NCBI RefSeq assembly: GCF_027497495.1
Contig: NZ_CP114205.1
Span: forward strand, 4,464,001-4,528,000
Source of the DNA: Streptomyces tubercidicus
GTDB taxonomy: Bacteria; Actinomycetota; Actinomycetes; Streptomycetales; Streptomycetaceae
Length of the DNA stretch: 64,000 nt
Direction of reading: 5' to 3'
Part shown: positions 23,065 to 31,671 of the stretch, in pieces
Layout: each line of letters begins with the position of its first letter
Numbering within the stretch: position 1 is the first letter of the stretch
Position numbers and translations under genes: made by a program
Notes under the pieces: generated by a model
Seen by the model: the letters and a program-made list of their open reading frames with translations, nothing else
What the model was told of the DNA's origin: nothing
The model's database searches: none

Positions 23065-24987
23065 GTGTCCCACCAGGAAAGTGCACCCACCGCATCACGC
23101 ACCGCACCCGCACCCACCCTCGCCGAGGCGCAGAAAACCCTGGTGGACGGCGCGGTCCGGCAGGTTTACGTCCCCCCGCTGGCCCCGCCCGTACACAGTG
23201 GCTCGCTCGGGGACCTGCCCTTCGTCAACGCCCACGAGGCGCCCGGCGCCATCGTGCTCGCCCGTAAGCAGCCCAGCGGCATCTGGCGCGACATCACCGC
23301 GGCGGAGTTCGCCGCCGAGGTGCGCGCCGTCGCCAAGGGCCTGATCGCCTCCGGCCTCCGGCCCGGCGACCGGCTCGCGATCATGGCCCGTACGACCTAC
23401 GAGTGGACGCTCGTCGACTTCGCCGCCTGGGCGGCCGGCCTGGTCACCGTCCCCCTCTACCCCACGTCCTCCGCGCACCAGGCGCAGTGGATCCTGCACG
23501 ACTCCGGCGCCCGCGCCTGCGTCGTGGAAGGCGTCGAGGAGACCCGTCTGATCAGCGGCCTCCGGGCCGAACTCCCCGGCCTCGACCACCTCTGGCAGTT
23601 CGACACCGGCGCCGTCTCCCACCTCGTGGCGGCGGGCCACGCGGTGCCGGACGAGGCGGTCGACCAGTGCCGCGCCGCCACCGGCCCGTACGCCCTCGCC
23701 ACCCTCATCTACACCTCCGGCACCACCGGCCGCCCCAAGGGCTGCGCCCTCACCCACGCCAACTTCTTCGCCGAGGTCGACAACGCCGTCGAGCTGCTGC
23801 ACCCGGTCTTCACGTCGGTCAGCGAGGAACCCGCCGCCACCCTGCTCTTCCTCCCGCTGTCCCACGTCTTCGGCCGTATGGTCGCGGTCGGCTGCCTGCG
23901 CGCCCGCGTCCGCCTCGGGCACGCCCCCAGCATCCGGACCGACGATCTGCTCGCCGACCTGGCCGGTTTCCGGCCGACGTTCCTGCTGGCCATCCCGTAT
24001 GTGCTGGAGAAGGTCTTCAACACCGGACGTGCCATGGCGGAGAAGATGGGCCGCGCCGCCTCATTCGACCGCGCGGTCCGCGTCGCCCGCTCCTACGGCG
24101 AGGCCGTCGAGGCCAGGGAGCACGGGACGGGGCCGGGCCCCGGCGTCGCCCTCAAGGGCGCCCGCAAGCTCTACGACCCCCTCGTCTACCGCCGTATCCG
24201 GGCCGCCCTCGGCGGCAAGGTCCGCCACGTCCTCTGCGGCGGCTCCCCCCTGGGCCACCGCCTCGCCGCCTTCTACACCGGCGCCGGCATCGAGATCTTC
24301 GAGGGCTACGGCCTGACGGAGACCACCGCCGCCACGACCGTCACCCCGCCGCTCCGGCCCCGCATCGGCACGGTCGGCTGGCCGCTCCCCGGCACCGCCG
24401 TACGCATCGCCGACGACGGCGAGATCCTGGTCCACGGCGGCCATGTCTTCTCCGGCTACTGGGACGCGGCCCTCGGCGCGGCCCGCCCGGTCACCGACCA
24501 GGGCTGGTTCGCGACCGGCGACCTCGGAGCCCTCGACGCGGACGGCTACCTCACCATCACCGGCCGCAAGAAGGAGCTCATCGTGACGACGGGCGGCAAG
24601 AACGTCGCCCCGGCCCCTCTGGAGGACCGCCTCCGCTCGCACCCGCTCGTCGGCCAGTGCATGGTCATCGGTGACAACCGCCCCTACATCACCGCTCTGA
24701 TCACCCTGGAGCCGGACGGGCTCGCGCACTGGCGTCAGATGAACAAGAAACAGGACCTGCCGCCCGAGCACCTGGTCCGCGACGAGCGCCTGCTGGCCGA
24801 TATCCAGCGCGCCGTCGACGACGCCAACGAACTGGTCTCCCGCGCCGAATCCATCCGCCGCTTCGCGGTCCTCCCGGTGGACTTCAGTGAGGAGACCGGG
24901 CACCTGACCCCGTCCCTGAAGCTCCGCCGTGCCGCGGTGGCCCGCGATTTCGCCAACGACATAGCCGTCCTTTACGAAAGTCGATGA
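23065..24987 (+). CDS. Long-chain acyl-CoA synthetase
   Basis: A 640-residue AMP-forming ligase from GTG 23065, after ACGAGGAGCC. The P-loop-like motif LIYTSGTTGRPKG (about 213-225), FEGYGLTETTAA, GWFATGDLGALDADGYLTITGRKKE and the lysine-bearing TTGGKNVAPAPLED end are all in place. Length fits the FadD15-type enzymes. It activates fatty acids to acyl-CoA for degradation or lipid synthesis. The TetR-like operator at 22875 suggests control by the adjacent regulator. The frame extends upstream to 22945 without a better start. Confidence 0.93.
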   Translation: MSHQESAPTASRTAPAPTLAEAQKTLVDGAVRQVYVPPLAPPVHSGSLGDLPFVNAHEAPGAIVLARKQPSGIWRDITAAEFAAEVRAVAKGLIASGLRPGDRLAIMARTTYEWTLVDFAAWAAGLVTVPLYPTSSAHQAQWILHDSGARACVVEGVEETRLISGLRAELPGLDHLWQFDTGAVSHLVAAGHAVPDEAVDQCRAATGPYALATLIYTSGTTGRPKGCALTHANFFAEVDNAVELLHPVFTSVSEEPAATLLFLPLSHVFGRMVAVGCLRARVRLGHAPSIRTDDLLADLAGFRPTFLLAIPYVLEKVFNTGRAMAEKMGRAASFDRAVRVARSYGEAVEAREHGTGPGPGVALKGARKLYDPLVYRRIRAALGGKVRHVLCGGSPLGHRLAAFYTGAGIEIFEGYGLTETTAATTVTPPLRPRIGTVGWPLPGTAVRIADDGEILVHGGHVFSGYWDAALGAARPVTDQGWFATGDLGALDADGYLTITGRKKELIVTTGGKNVAPAPLEDRLRSHPLVGQCMVIGDNRPYITALITLEPDGLAHWRQMNKKQDLPPEHLVRDERLLADIQRAVDDANELVSRAESIRRFAVLPVDFSEETGHLTPSLKLRRAAVARDFANDIAVLYESR

Positions 24988-25029
24988 CCCCCGGTCTGGA
25001 GCAAAAGCCGTCGGCGCGTCAAACTGGAA

Positions 25030-25064
25030 CCCCGTGTCACCTCTGTGGGGGAGGTGGCACGGGG
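25030..25064 (+). terminator. 14-bp hairpin after acyl-CoA synthetase
   Basis: CCCCGTGTCACCTC (25030-25043) pairs with GAGGTGGCACGGGG (25051-25064) with one T-G pair and a 7-base loop. Confidence 0.75.
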
Positions 25065-25177
25065 TCTGACGTGCGATGCCGCACCACCACATCTGGCTGA
25101 CTTCCGACGGAACGGCCTGGTGGCGGTCGGCTCGCCACGTCCCCGGCCCCGCCGCGCCCCCCGGCCCGCGGGTCTTC

Positions 25178-25489
25178 TCACCGCGGCGGCAGCGCCACCG
25201 CCGTCTGCATATCGCAGGCGTTGCACCAGAACGCCCAGCCGTTGGCGTCAACGGACCGGGATCCACAGGCCAGACACGGATCCCCGACAAAACTCGCGGC
25301 CACCCAGGACCCGGCCGTAGCCGCCCGCCGCCCGGCCACCGCGCACTCCTCCGCATAGCAGGGAATACATAACCCGCCCTGCTGACCTGGCAGTTTCATC
25401 GACCGTATGCCACAGGTCGAGCACGGCAGCCTGCCGACGAACTGCTCGTCGAGGCCGACCGGCCTACCGCTCCCATGAGAGGCCGCCAT
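25178..25489 (-). CDS. Small zinc-ribbon protein
   Basis: A 103-residue protein from ATG 25489. It has three CxxC-type pairs: CSTCG, CIPC and CLACG, with a last CNACD. They form probably two zinc ribbons, each with a beta-rich core (GGLCIPCYAEEC, NGWAFWCNACDM). It may bind nucleic acid or protein. It is 17 bases downstream of another Cys-rich gene on the same strand. A longer frame begins at 25534. No family is named. Confidence 0.65.
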   Translation of the reverse strand: MAASHGSGRPVGLDEQFVGRLPCSTCGIRSMKLPGQQGGLCIPCYAEECAVAGRRAATAGSWVAASFVGDPCLACGSRSVDANGWAFWCNACDMQTAVALPPR

Positions 25490-25505
25490 GTCGCCTCTGC
25501 CTCCT

Positions 25506-25643
25506 CTATGCCAGGACGGTTCCGGTGCCGCCACAACCGGAGCACTGCGTGGTGACGCGGTCGCCGGTCGGCGTCTCCCAGTCCACGGTGCCTCTGCCGG
25601 CGCAGTCGGGGCAGGGCTTCTGCGGGGGCAACTGCTCGCTCAT
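25506..25643 (-). CDS. 45-residue DnaJ-type zinc finger protein
   Basis: Reads MSEQLPPQKPCPDCAGRG, then CSGCGGTGTVLA. Two CxxCxGxG repeats form one zinc centre as in DnaJ's Cys-rich domain, with no J domain. An in-frame ATG at 25667 is an alternative start. It probably shares a transcript with the zinc-ribbon gene behind it. Function is unknown. Confidence 0.65.
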   Translation of the reverse strand: MSEQLPPQKPCPDCAGRGTVDWETPTGDRVTTQCSGCGGTGTVLA

Positions 25644-25931
25644 TCTGCCCACGGTATGCCGGGTCATGTTCCGATGTGACCACTTTCCGTGATCGCTTCG
25701 GTACGGAGTTGCCTCGGTGGCAGAGGCGCCCCCTCCCGTGTGGGCGGGAGGTGGCGGGCGTTCGTGGACGGGACGGTCCGGTCGTCGCCGAGTGGCCTTT
25801 CGGCGGCGAGGCCGGCGGGCATTCGCCGGGGAATTCCCTATTGCCTGCGGCATTCGGGTGTGTCACGCGCCGGACGGCGGGAATTCATGTGTCCGCCATT
25901 CGTGTCTGCGCGTGTCGGCAAACAAAAGGCA

Positions 25932-25970
25932 GGAGCCCCGCTCGCCACCGAAATGGCGGAGCGGGGCTCC
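25932..25970 (-). terminator. Terminator of cold-shock gene
   Basis: GGAGCCCCGCTC and its complement GAGCGGGGCTCC flank an extra short stem (GCCA/TGGC). On the minus strand the hairpin is followed by CCTTTTGTTT, a T-rich tract, 49 bases past the gene's stop. Confidence 0.85.
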
Positions 25971-26018
25971 TTAGGTACTGCTTAGGGGCGACCTGGAAGA
26001 AATTCCGGGCCGGGCAAC

Positions 26019-26222
26019 TTAGACCGGCGTGACGTTCTCCGCCTGCGGACCCTTCGGGCCCTGCGTGACGTCGAAGTTCACCTGCTGGTTCTCCTCCAGG
26101 GAGCGGAAGCCAGAGGCGTTGATCGCCGAGTAGTGGACGAAGACATCCGGGCCGCCGCCGTCCTGGGCGATGAAGCCGAAGCCCTTTTCAGCGTTGAACC
26201 ACTTGACGGTTCCGGTAGCCAT
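26019..26222 (-). CDS. CspA-family cold-shock protein
   Basis: A 67-residue protein from ATG 26222, preceded by AGGAGGG. GTVKWFNAEKGFGFI (RNP1 KGFGFI) and DVFVHYSAI (RNP2 VFVH) are the RNA-binding motifs of a five-strand OB fold. It binds single-stranded RNA or DNA as an RNA chaperone. It has a long 5' region with a stable hairpin at 26285-26317, possibly regulatory, and a strong terminator behind it. Confidence 0.95.
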   Translation of the reverse strand: MATGTVKWFNAEKGFGFIAQDGGGPDVFVHYSAINASGFRSLEENQQVNFDVTQGPKGPQAENVTPV

Positions 26223-26284
26223 AAGCCCTCCTTGGGCCAAAGGGTTGCCCTGCTCCAGAACCTGCAAAGAAGTCTGAAACTACG

Positions 26285-26317
26285 AGAGCCTGCGGGGTCA
26301 CATGCTCCGCAGGCTCT
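26285..26317 (-). promoter_or_regulatory. Hairpin in the 5' region of the cold-shock gene
   Basis: AGAGCCTGCGG (26285-26295) and its exact complement (26307-26317) flank an 11-base loop, 63 bases before the Csp start. Cold-shock genes often have structured 5' UTRs, so it may influence translation or stability. A transcription-attenuating role is also possible, since T-rich sequence follows on the minus strand. Confidence 0.45.
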
Positions 26318-26471
26318 GTACTGCAAGGGAAACCAAACTGCAACTTGCGCTGAGCGTAGCATGTGCTGCTCCTGAGGCGGAAGAGCCAAAGATCACGTTT
26401 AACCGACCGCACTAACGTCCATACCGTGACCCGCTGCGCTGCCCCAAGGTAGACAGGTCTAGCCTCCGCAT

Positions 26472-27374
26472 GTGGACAATTCAACCTTCGGAGACGCACC
26501 CGCGGGAGCCGACGCCGGCCGCCGTCGCAGCCGGCCGCGAGTGGGCCACATCCAGTTCCTGAACTGCCTGCCCCTTTACTGGGGCCTGGCCCGTACGGGC
26601 ACCCTGCTCGATCTGGAGCTCACCAAGGACACGCCGGAGAAGCTCAGCGAGCAGCTGGTCCGCGGGGAGCTCGACATCGCGCCGATCACGCTCGTCGAAT
26701 TCCTGCGCGCCGCCGATGACCTCGTCGCCTTCCCCGACCTCGCCGTCGGCTGCGACGGCCCGGTCATGTCCTGCGTGATCGTCTCGCAGAAGCCGCTGGA
26801 CCAGTTGGACGGTGCCCGGGTCGCGCTCGGCTCGACCTCGCGGACGTCCGTACGGCTGGCCCAGCTGCTGCTGGCGGAGAAGATCGGGGTGCGGCCCGAC
26901 TACTACAGGTGCCCGCCGGACCTCGGGCTGATGATGCAGGAGGCCGACGCGGCGGTGCTGATCGGCGATGCCGCGCTGCGCGCCAATCTGCACGACGGGC
27001 CCCGGCTGGGCCTGGAGGTGCACGACCTCGGCCAGATGTGGAAGGACTGGACGGGGCTGCCGTTCGTCTTCGCCGTCTGGGCGGCCCGGCGCGATTACCT
27101 GGAGCGCGAGCCGGCCGTGGTGCAGAAGGTGCACGAGGCGTTTCTCGCCTCGCGTGATCTGTCGCTGGAGGAGGTCGCCAAGGTCGCCGAGCAGGCGGCC
27201 CGCTGGGAGACCTTCGACGAGCCGGTGCTGGAGCGCTACTTCACCACGCTGGACTTCCGTTTCGGGCCCGCGCAGCTTCAGGGCGTCGCGGAATTCGCCC
27301 GGCGGGTCGGGCCGACGACCGGGTTCCCGGCGGAGGTGAAGGTCGAGCTGCTGGAGTCGGCGGCCGTTCGCTAG
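26472..27374 (+). CDS. mqnA: Chorismate dehydratase, menaquinone pathway
   Basis: A 300-residue protein from GTG 26472. VGHIQFLNCLPLYWGL (24-39), then ELDIAPITLVEFLRA and SRTSVRLAQLLL are MqnA signatures in a periplasmic-binding-protein type II fold. It dehydrates chorismate to 3-[(1-carboxyvinyl)oxy]benzoate, the first step of the futalosine pathway, feeding MqnE (16033). TAGCCT at 26460-26465 could be a -10 for a leaderless message, since no Shine-Dalgarno is visible. Confidence 0.93.
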   Translation: MDNSTFGDAPAGADAGRRRSRPRVGHIQFLNCLPLYWGLARTGTLLDLELTKDTPEKLSEQLVRGELDIAPITLVEFLRAADDLVAFPDLAVGCDGPVMSCVIVSQKPLDQLDGARVALGSTSRTSVRLAQLLLAEKIGVRPDYYRCPPDLGLMMQEADAAVLIGDAALRANLHDGPRLGLEVHDLGQMWKDWTGLPFVFAVWAARRDYLEREPAVVQKVHEAFLASRDLSLEEVAKVAEQAARWETFDEPVLERYFTTLDFRFGPAQLQGVAEFARRVGPTTGFPAEVKVELLESAAVR

Positions 27375-27525
27375 CGCGGGGCGGCCGTTCGGCAGGGAGC
27401 GGTGGCGGTCTTCCGGCGGTGCGGCGGCCGCCGCCGGGAGCGGGTGCGGCCGGGCGGTGGGGGTGTCGTACCCCTGACGTACGCTGGTTCAGTTCGTGAT
27501 GCCCGCCTGCGAAAGGGACGCCCCG

Positions 27526-28725
27526 GTGACCGAGAACGCCGACCTCCAGTCCGTACTCGACCGCGCCGCGCAGGGCGGCCGCATCACGCCGGAGGAAGCG
27601 CTCGACCTGTACCGCTCCGCTCCGCTGCACGCGCTGGGCAGGGCCGCCGACGCCGTCCGCCGCCGCCGTTACGCCGGTACCGAGCACATCGCGACGTACA
27701 TCATCGAGCGCAACATCAACTACACCAATGTGTGTGTGACGGCCTGCAAGTTCTGTGCCTTCTACGCCGCGCCGAAGGACACCGCCAAGGGCTGGACCCG
27801 CGACCTCGATGACATCCTGCGCCGCTGCGCGGAGACCGTCGAGCTGGGCGGCACCCAGATCATGTTCCAGGGCGGGCATCACCCGGACTACGGCGTGGAG
27901 TACTACGAGGAGCACTTCTCGGCGATCAAGAAGGCTTATCCGCAGCTGGTCATCCACTCCCTCGGTGCCTCCGAGGTCGAGCACATGGCCCGGATCTCCA
28001 AGGTGTCTGTGGAGGAGGCGATCCAGCGCATCCACGCCGCCGGGCTCGACTCCTTCGCCGGTGCCGGTGCCGAGCTGCTGCCGGCCCGCCCCCGCAAGGC
28101 CATCGCGCCGCTGAAGGAGTCCGGCGAGCGCTGGCTGGAGATCATGGAGGCGGCGCACGGGCTGGGCGTCGAGTCGACCTCCACGATGCTGATGGGCACG
28201 GGCGAGACCAACGCCGAGCGGATCGAGCATCTGCGGATGATCCGCGACGTCCAGGACCGTACGGGCGGCTTCCGCGCCTTCATCCCGTACACCTACCAGC
28301 CGGAGAACAACCACCTGAAGGGCCGGACGCAGGCCACCCTCTTCGAGTACCTGCGCATGATCGCCCTCGCCCGGCTCTTCTTCGACAATGTCGCGCACAT
28401 CCAGGGCTCGTGGCTGACCACCGGCAAGGAGATCGGCCAGCTCTCGCTGCACTACGGAGCGGACGACCTCGGCTCGATCATGCTGGAGGAGAACGTGGTC
28501 TCCTCGGCCGGCGCCAAGCACCGCTCCAACCGTATGGAGATCATCGACCTGATCCGCAAGGCGGGCCGGGTCCCGGCGCAGCGCGCGACCACCTACGAGC
28601 ACCTGCTCGTCCACGACGATCCGGCCAACGACCCGGTCGACGACAAGGTCGTCTCGCATCTGTCGTCGACCGCGATCGAGGGCGGCACCGCGCATCCGGA
28701 ACTGAAGCTGGTCGACGCCAACTGA
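27526..28725 (+). CDS. mqnC: Cyclic dehypoxanthinyl futalosine synthase, radical SAM
   Basis: A 399-residue protein from GTG 27526, after GAAAGGGACG. An earlier in-frame ATG at 27496 is an alternative. Cluster ligands are C70, C74 and C77 (NVCVTACKFCAFY). FQGGHHPDYGVEYYEEHF and STSTMLMGTGET fit MqnC. It cyclises dehypoxanthine futalosine by a SAM radical. The MqnB product it needs is made by a gene outside the window. The next gene starts seven bases after its stop. Confidence 0.93.
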   Translation: MTENADLQSVLDRAAQGGRITPEEALDLYRSAPLHALGRAADAVRRRRYAGTEHIATYIIERNINYTNVCVTACKFCAFYAAPKDTAKGWTRDLDDILRRCAETVELGGTQIMFQGGHHPDYGVEYYEEHFSAIKKAYPQLVIHSLGASEVEHMARISKVSVEEAIQRIHAAGLDSFAGAGAELLPARPRKAIAPLKESGERWLEIMEAAHGLGVESTSTMLMGTGETNAERIEHLRMIRDVQDRTGGFRAFIPYTYQPENNHLKGRTQATLFEYLRMIALARLFFDNVAHIQGSWLTTGKEIGQLSLHYGADDLGSIMLEENVVSSAGAKHRSNRMEIIDLIRKAGRVPAQRATTYEHLLVHDDPANDPVDDKVVSHLSSTAIEGGTAHPELKLVDAN

Positions 28726-28732
28726 GGCGCGG

Positions 28733-29284
28733 ATGCTGACACTTCACCACGTACGGGGCGTCCGGCCCGGCCATGCCGGGGAGCCGCTCGCCGGGTACGC
28801 GGTCGTCGTCGACGGCGCCCGTATCGCCGCCATCGGCCCGTACGAGGAACTGCGGGCGGCCCACGGAGACCGGGCGCGGGTGCGGGAGTGGGACGGGGTG
28901 CTGACGCCCGGCCGGTACGAACCGGAGGGCGCGGCCCTGTTGGAGGCCGCCTACCACCCCGATCCGCGGGAGGCCGGGGAGCTCGGCAGTGAGCCGATCA
29001 CCGGCGAGGCGCTCGCCGCCCTCGGCATGACCGAGACCCGCTGGGGCGCCAGTGCCCGGCGTGGTGTGCAGCGCCTGCTGGCGGCCGGGACGACGGCGCT
29101 GAGCGGGCCGTTCACCCGGCCCGCGGTCCGTACGGCCGTCCAGCGCTCCGGGCTCGCGGAGCCGCCCGGTGGCCGCCCCCGTGCGCTGACCGTCGGCGGC
29201 GCGGCCGATTTCGCGGTCTTCGCCGAGGACGGCAGCTGCCTGGCCACCGTCCTCGCCGGCCGTCTGGTCTACCGCCGCCGCTGA
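28733..29284 (+). CDS. Amidohydrolase-like composite domain protein, no metal site
   Basis: A 183-residue protein from ATG 28733, directly behind mqnC. The N-terminal beta sandwich (AVVVDGARIAAIGPYEEL) and C-terminal end (VGGAADFAVFAEDGSCLATVLAGRLVYRR) match the composite domain of aminodeoxyfutalosine deaminase and imidazolonepropionase. Where those enzymes have VLTPGLVNAHTH, this one has VLTPGRYEPEGAAL, with no HxH. The metal-binding barrel is almost absent. It is probably catalytically inactive. A scaffold or regulatory role in the pathway is speculative. Confidence 0.75.
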   Translation: MLTLHHVRGVRPGHAGEPLAGYAVVVDGARIAAIGPYEELRAAHGDRARVREWDGVLTPGRYEPEGAALLEAAYHPDPREAGELGSEPITGEALAALGMTETRWGASARRGVQRLLAAGTTALSGPFTRPAVRTAVQRSGLAEPPGGRPRALTVGGAADFAVFAEDGSCLATVLAGRLVYRRR

Positions 29285-29347
29285 CGGCGGGCGTGCCGGG
29301 CCGTGCCCGGTGCGTCCCCGGGCCCCGGCACGGTGGACAATGGCCGG

Positions 29348-30049
29348 GTGACCCGAGCATCCCTGGACAAGCAGCCGCACGAAGTCGCCGCGATGTTCGA
29401 CGACGTGGCGGCGCGGTACGACCTCACCAACGATGTGCTCTCCCTGGGGCAGGCGCGGCTGTGGCGCAAGGAGGTGGAGCGTGCGGTGGCCGCACGGCCC
29501 GCCGAGCGGGTGCTCGACCTCGCGGCCGGGACCGGCACCTCCTCTCTGCCGTTCGCCCGGAGCGGGGCGTACGTGGTGCCGTGCGACTTCTCCGTCGGCA
29601 TGCTGGGGGAGGGCAAGAAGCGGCACCCGTGGCTGCCGTTCACGGCCGGTGACGGTACCCGGCTGCCGTTCGCGGACGCGGTGTTCGACGCCGTCACCAT
29701 CTCCTTCGGGCTGCGCAACATCCAGGACACCGATGCCGCGCTGGCGGAGCTGTACCGGGTGACCAAGCCGGGTGGCCGGGTGGTGATCTGTGAGTTCAGC
29801 GAGCCGACCTGGGCGCCGTTCCGGACCGTCTACACCGAGTACCTGATGCGGGCGCTGCCGCCGGTCGCCCGTGCGGTCAGCAGCAACCCGGACGCCTATG
29901 TCTATCTCGCGGAGTCCATCCGCACCTGGCCCAACCAGCCCGAACTCGCCGCCCGGCTCCAGGGCGTGGGGTGGACCGGGGTGGCCTGGCGCAATCTGAC
30001 CGGCGGCGTGGTGGCGCTGCACCGGGGGACCAAGCCCGCCGGGAACTGA
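29348..30049 (+). CDS. menG: Demethylmenaquinone methyltransferase
   Basis: A 233-residue MenG/UbiE-type protein from GTG 29348. SAM motif VLDLAAGTGTSSLPFA (56-71), DFSVGMLGEGKKRH, ISFGLRNIQDTDAALAELYRVTKPGGR and the final FEFSEP-like CEFSEPTW are UbiE signatures. It C-methylates demethylmenaquinone as the last ring step. A longer frame from 29303 adds only low-complexity residues. It precedes the isoprenyl reductase gene. Confidence 0.9.
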   Translation: MTRASLDKQPHEVAAMFDDVAARYDLTNDVLSLGQARLWRKEVERAVAARPAERVLDLAAGTGTSSLPFARSGAYVVPCDFSVGMLGEGKKRHPWLPFTAGDGTRLPFADAVFDAVTISFGLRNIQDTDAALAELYRVTKPGGRVVICEFSEPTWAPFRTVYTEYLMRALPPVARAVSSNPDAYVYLAESIRTWPNQPELAARLQGVGWTGVAWRNLTGGVVALHRGTKPAGN

Positions 30050-30246
30050 CCGCGGGGTGAACGGCGGGGCCGCCGACGACGGTTGCCCTTCGGCGTCCGG
30101 CGCGGCCGGGACCGGCGGTGGGCGGGCGGAGCGTGCCCGGCGGCCGCAACCCTTCAGGTTCCGCTGACCGGGGCCCCATAGACTGCACGTGGCCGGTGCC
30201 GGTCGGCACCCAGAGAGCCAGATATCGACTTCCGGGAGACAGCGCC

Positions 30247-31560
30247 GTGACCGAATCCGCGTCCGTGACCGATTCCGTGACCCCCGCCCGATCGGAGCAC
30301 AGCGCGGATGTGATCGTCGTCGGTGCCGGGCCGGCCGGTTCGGCCACCGCCTATCACCTCGCCAAGTCCGGTCTGGACGTGCTCCTCCTGGAGAAGACGG
30401 CGTTCCCGCGCGAGAAGGTCTGCGGCGACGGGCTGACCCCGCGCGCCACGAAGCAGCTGGTCGCGATGGGCATCGACATCTCCGAGGAGGCGGGCTGGCT
30501 GCGCAACAAGGGCCTGCGGATCATCGGCGGCGGCTCCCGGCTCCAGCTCGACTGGCCGGAGCTGGCCTCGTACCCGGACTACGGCCTGGTCCGTAAGCGC
30601 GACGACTTCGACGAGCAGCTGGCCCGGCAGGCGCAGAAGGCCGGGGCGCGGCTGTACGAGCGCTGCAACGTGGGCGCGCCGATCGTCCACGAGCTGACCG
30701 GCCACATCACCGGTGTGCACGCCAAGCTCGGCGAAGAGAAGACCCCGGTCACCTTCCACGCCCCGCTGGTCGTCGCCGCCGACGGCAACTCCACCCGGCT
30801 CTCGCTGGCCATGGGCCTGCACCGGCGCGAGGACCGCCCCATGGGTGTCGCGGTCCGTACGTACTTCACCTCGCCCCGCCATGACGACGACTACCTGGAG
30901 TCCTGGCTGGAGCTGTGGGACCGCCGCGGCGCCGAGGACCGGCTGCTGCCCGGCTACGGCTGGATCTTCGGCATGGGTGACGGGACGAGCAACGTCGGCC
31001 TGGGCATCCTCAACTCCAGCTCCGCCTTCAAGGAGCTGGACTGGCGGGAGATCCTCAAGGCGTGGTGCGCCTCGATGCCCGCCGACTGGGGCTACACCCC
31101 GGAGAACATGACCGGCCCGATCCGCGGCGCCGCGCTCCCGATGGCCTTCAACCGCCAGCCGCACTACACCAAGGGCCTGCTGCTGGTCGGGGACGCGGGT
31201 GGGCTGGTCAACCCGTTCAACGGCGAGGGCATCGCCTACGCCATGGAGTCCGGTGCGATCGCCGCCGAGGTCATCGTGCAGGCGCACGCCCGCGCCACGT
31301 ACGCGCAGCGCGAACTGGCCCTGCAGCGTTACCCGAAGATCCTCAAGGACACCTACGGCGGCTACTACTCCCTGGGCCGCGCCTTTGTGAAGCTGATCGG
31401 CAACCCCAAGGTCATGAAGATCGCCACCCAGCGCGGTCTGACCCATCCGCTGCTGATGCGTTTCACCCTGAAGATGCTCGCCAACCTGACCGACCCCACG
31501 GGCGGGGACGCGATGGACCGCATCATCAACGGGCTGAGCAAGGTCGCCCCGAAGGCGTGA
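30247..31560 (+). CDS. menJ: Geranylgeranyl reductase-family protein, MenJ-like
   Basis: A 437-residue FAD protein from GTG 30247. Rossmann motif VIVVGAGPAGSATAYHLAKSG (22-42), FPREKVCGDGLTPRAT, and the second FAD motif GLLLVGDAGGLVNPFNGEGI (about 313-332) define the family. Mycobacterial MenJ reduces one isoprene of menaquinone-9. Streptomyces menaquinones are partly saturated, and the gene follows menG, so reduction of the menaquinone tail is likely. Reduction of another polyprenyl lipid cannot be ruled out. Confidence 0.85.
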   Translation: MTESASVTDSVTPARSEHSADVIVVGAGPAGSATAYHLAKSGLDVLLLEKTAFPREKVCGDGLTPRATKQLVAMGIDISEEAGWLRNKGLRIIGGGSRLQLDWPELASYPDYGLVRKRDDFDEQLARQAQKAGARLYERCNVGAPIVHELTGHITGVHAKLGEEKTPVTFHAPLVVAADGNSTRLSLAMGLHRREDRPMGVAVRTYFTSPRHDDDYLESWLELWDRRGAEDRLLPGYGWIFGMGDGTSNVGLGILNSSSAFKELDWREILKAWCASMPADWGYTPENMTGPIRGAALPMAFNRQPHYTKGLLLVGDAGGLVNPFNGEGIAYAMESGAIAAEVIVQAHARATYAQRELALQRYPKILKDTYGGYYSLGRAFVKLIGNPKVMKIATQRGLTHPLLMRFTLKMLANLTDPTGGDAMDRIINGLSKVAPKA

Positions 31561-31594
31561 CACCGGGGGGCCTGCCCCCTGGACACCGCACACG

Positions 31595-31637
31595 AAAAGG
31601 ACCGTCCCTCCCGAGCGGCGAGAGGGGCGGTCCTTTT
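31595..31637. terminator. Bidirectional terminator
   Basis: AAAAGGACCG (31595-31604) pairs with CGGTCCTTTT (31628-31637), with a further TCCCTC/GAG-GGG stem inside. T runs occur on both strands. It lies between convergent menJ and the NlpC/P60 gene. Confidence 0.9.
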
Positions 31638-31671
31638 GTGGTGTCGCGTGCGCGGCGGTCCTGGCGGGGTC

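Noticed and set aside
30154..31593. 479-codon minus-strand ORF
   Set aside because: Complement of the menJ-like gene with shadow-type composition.
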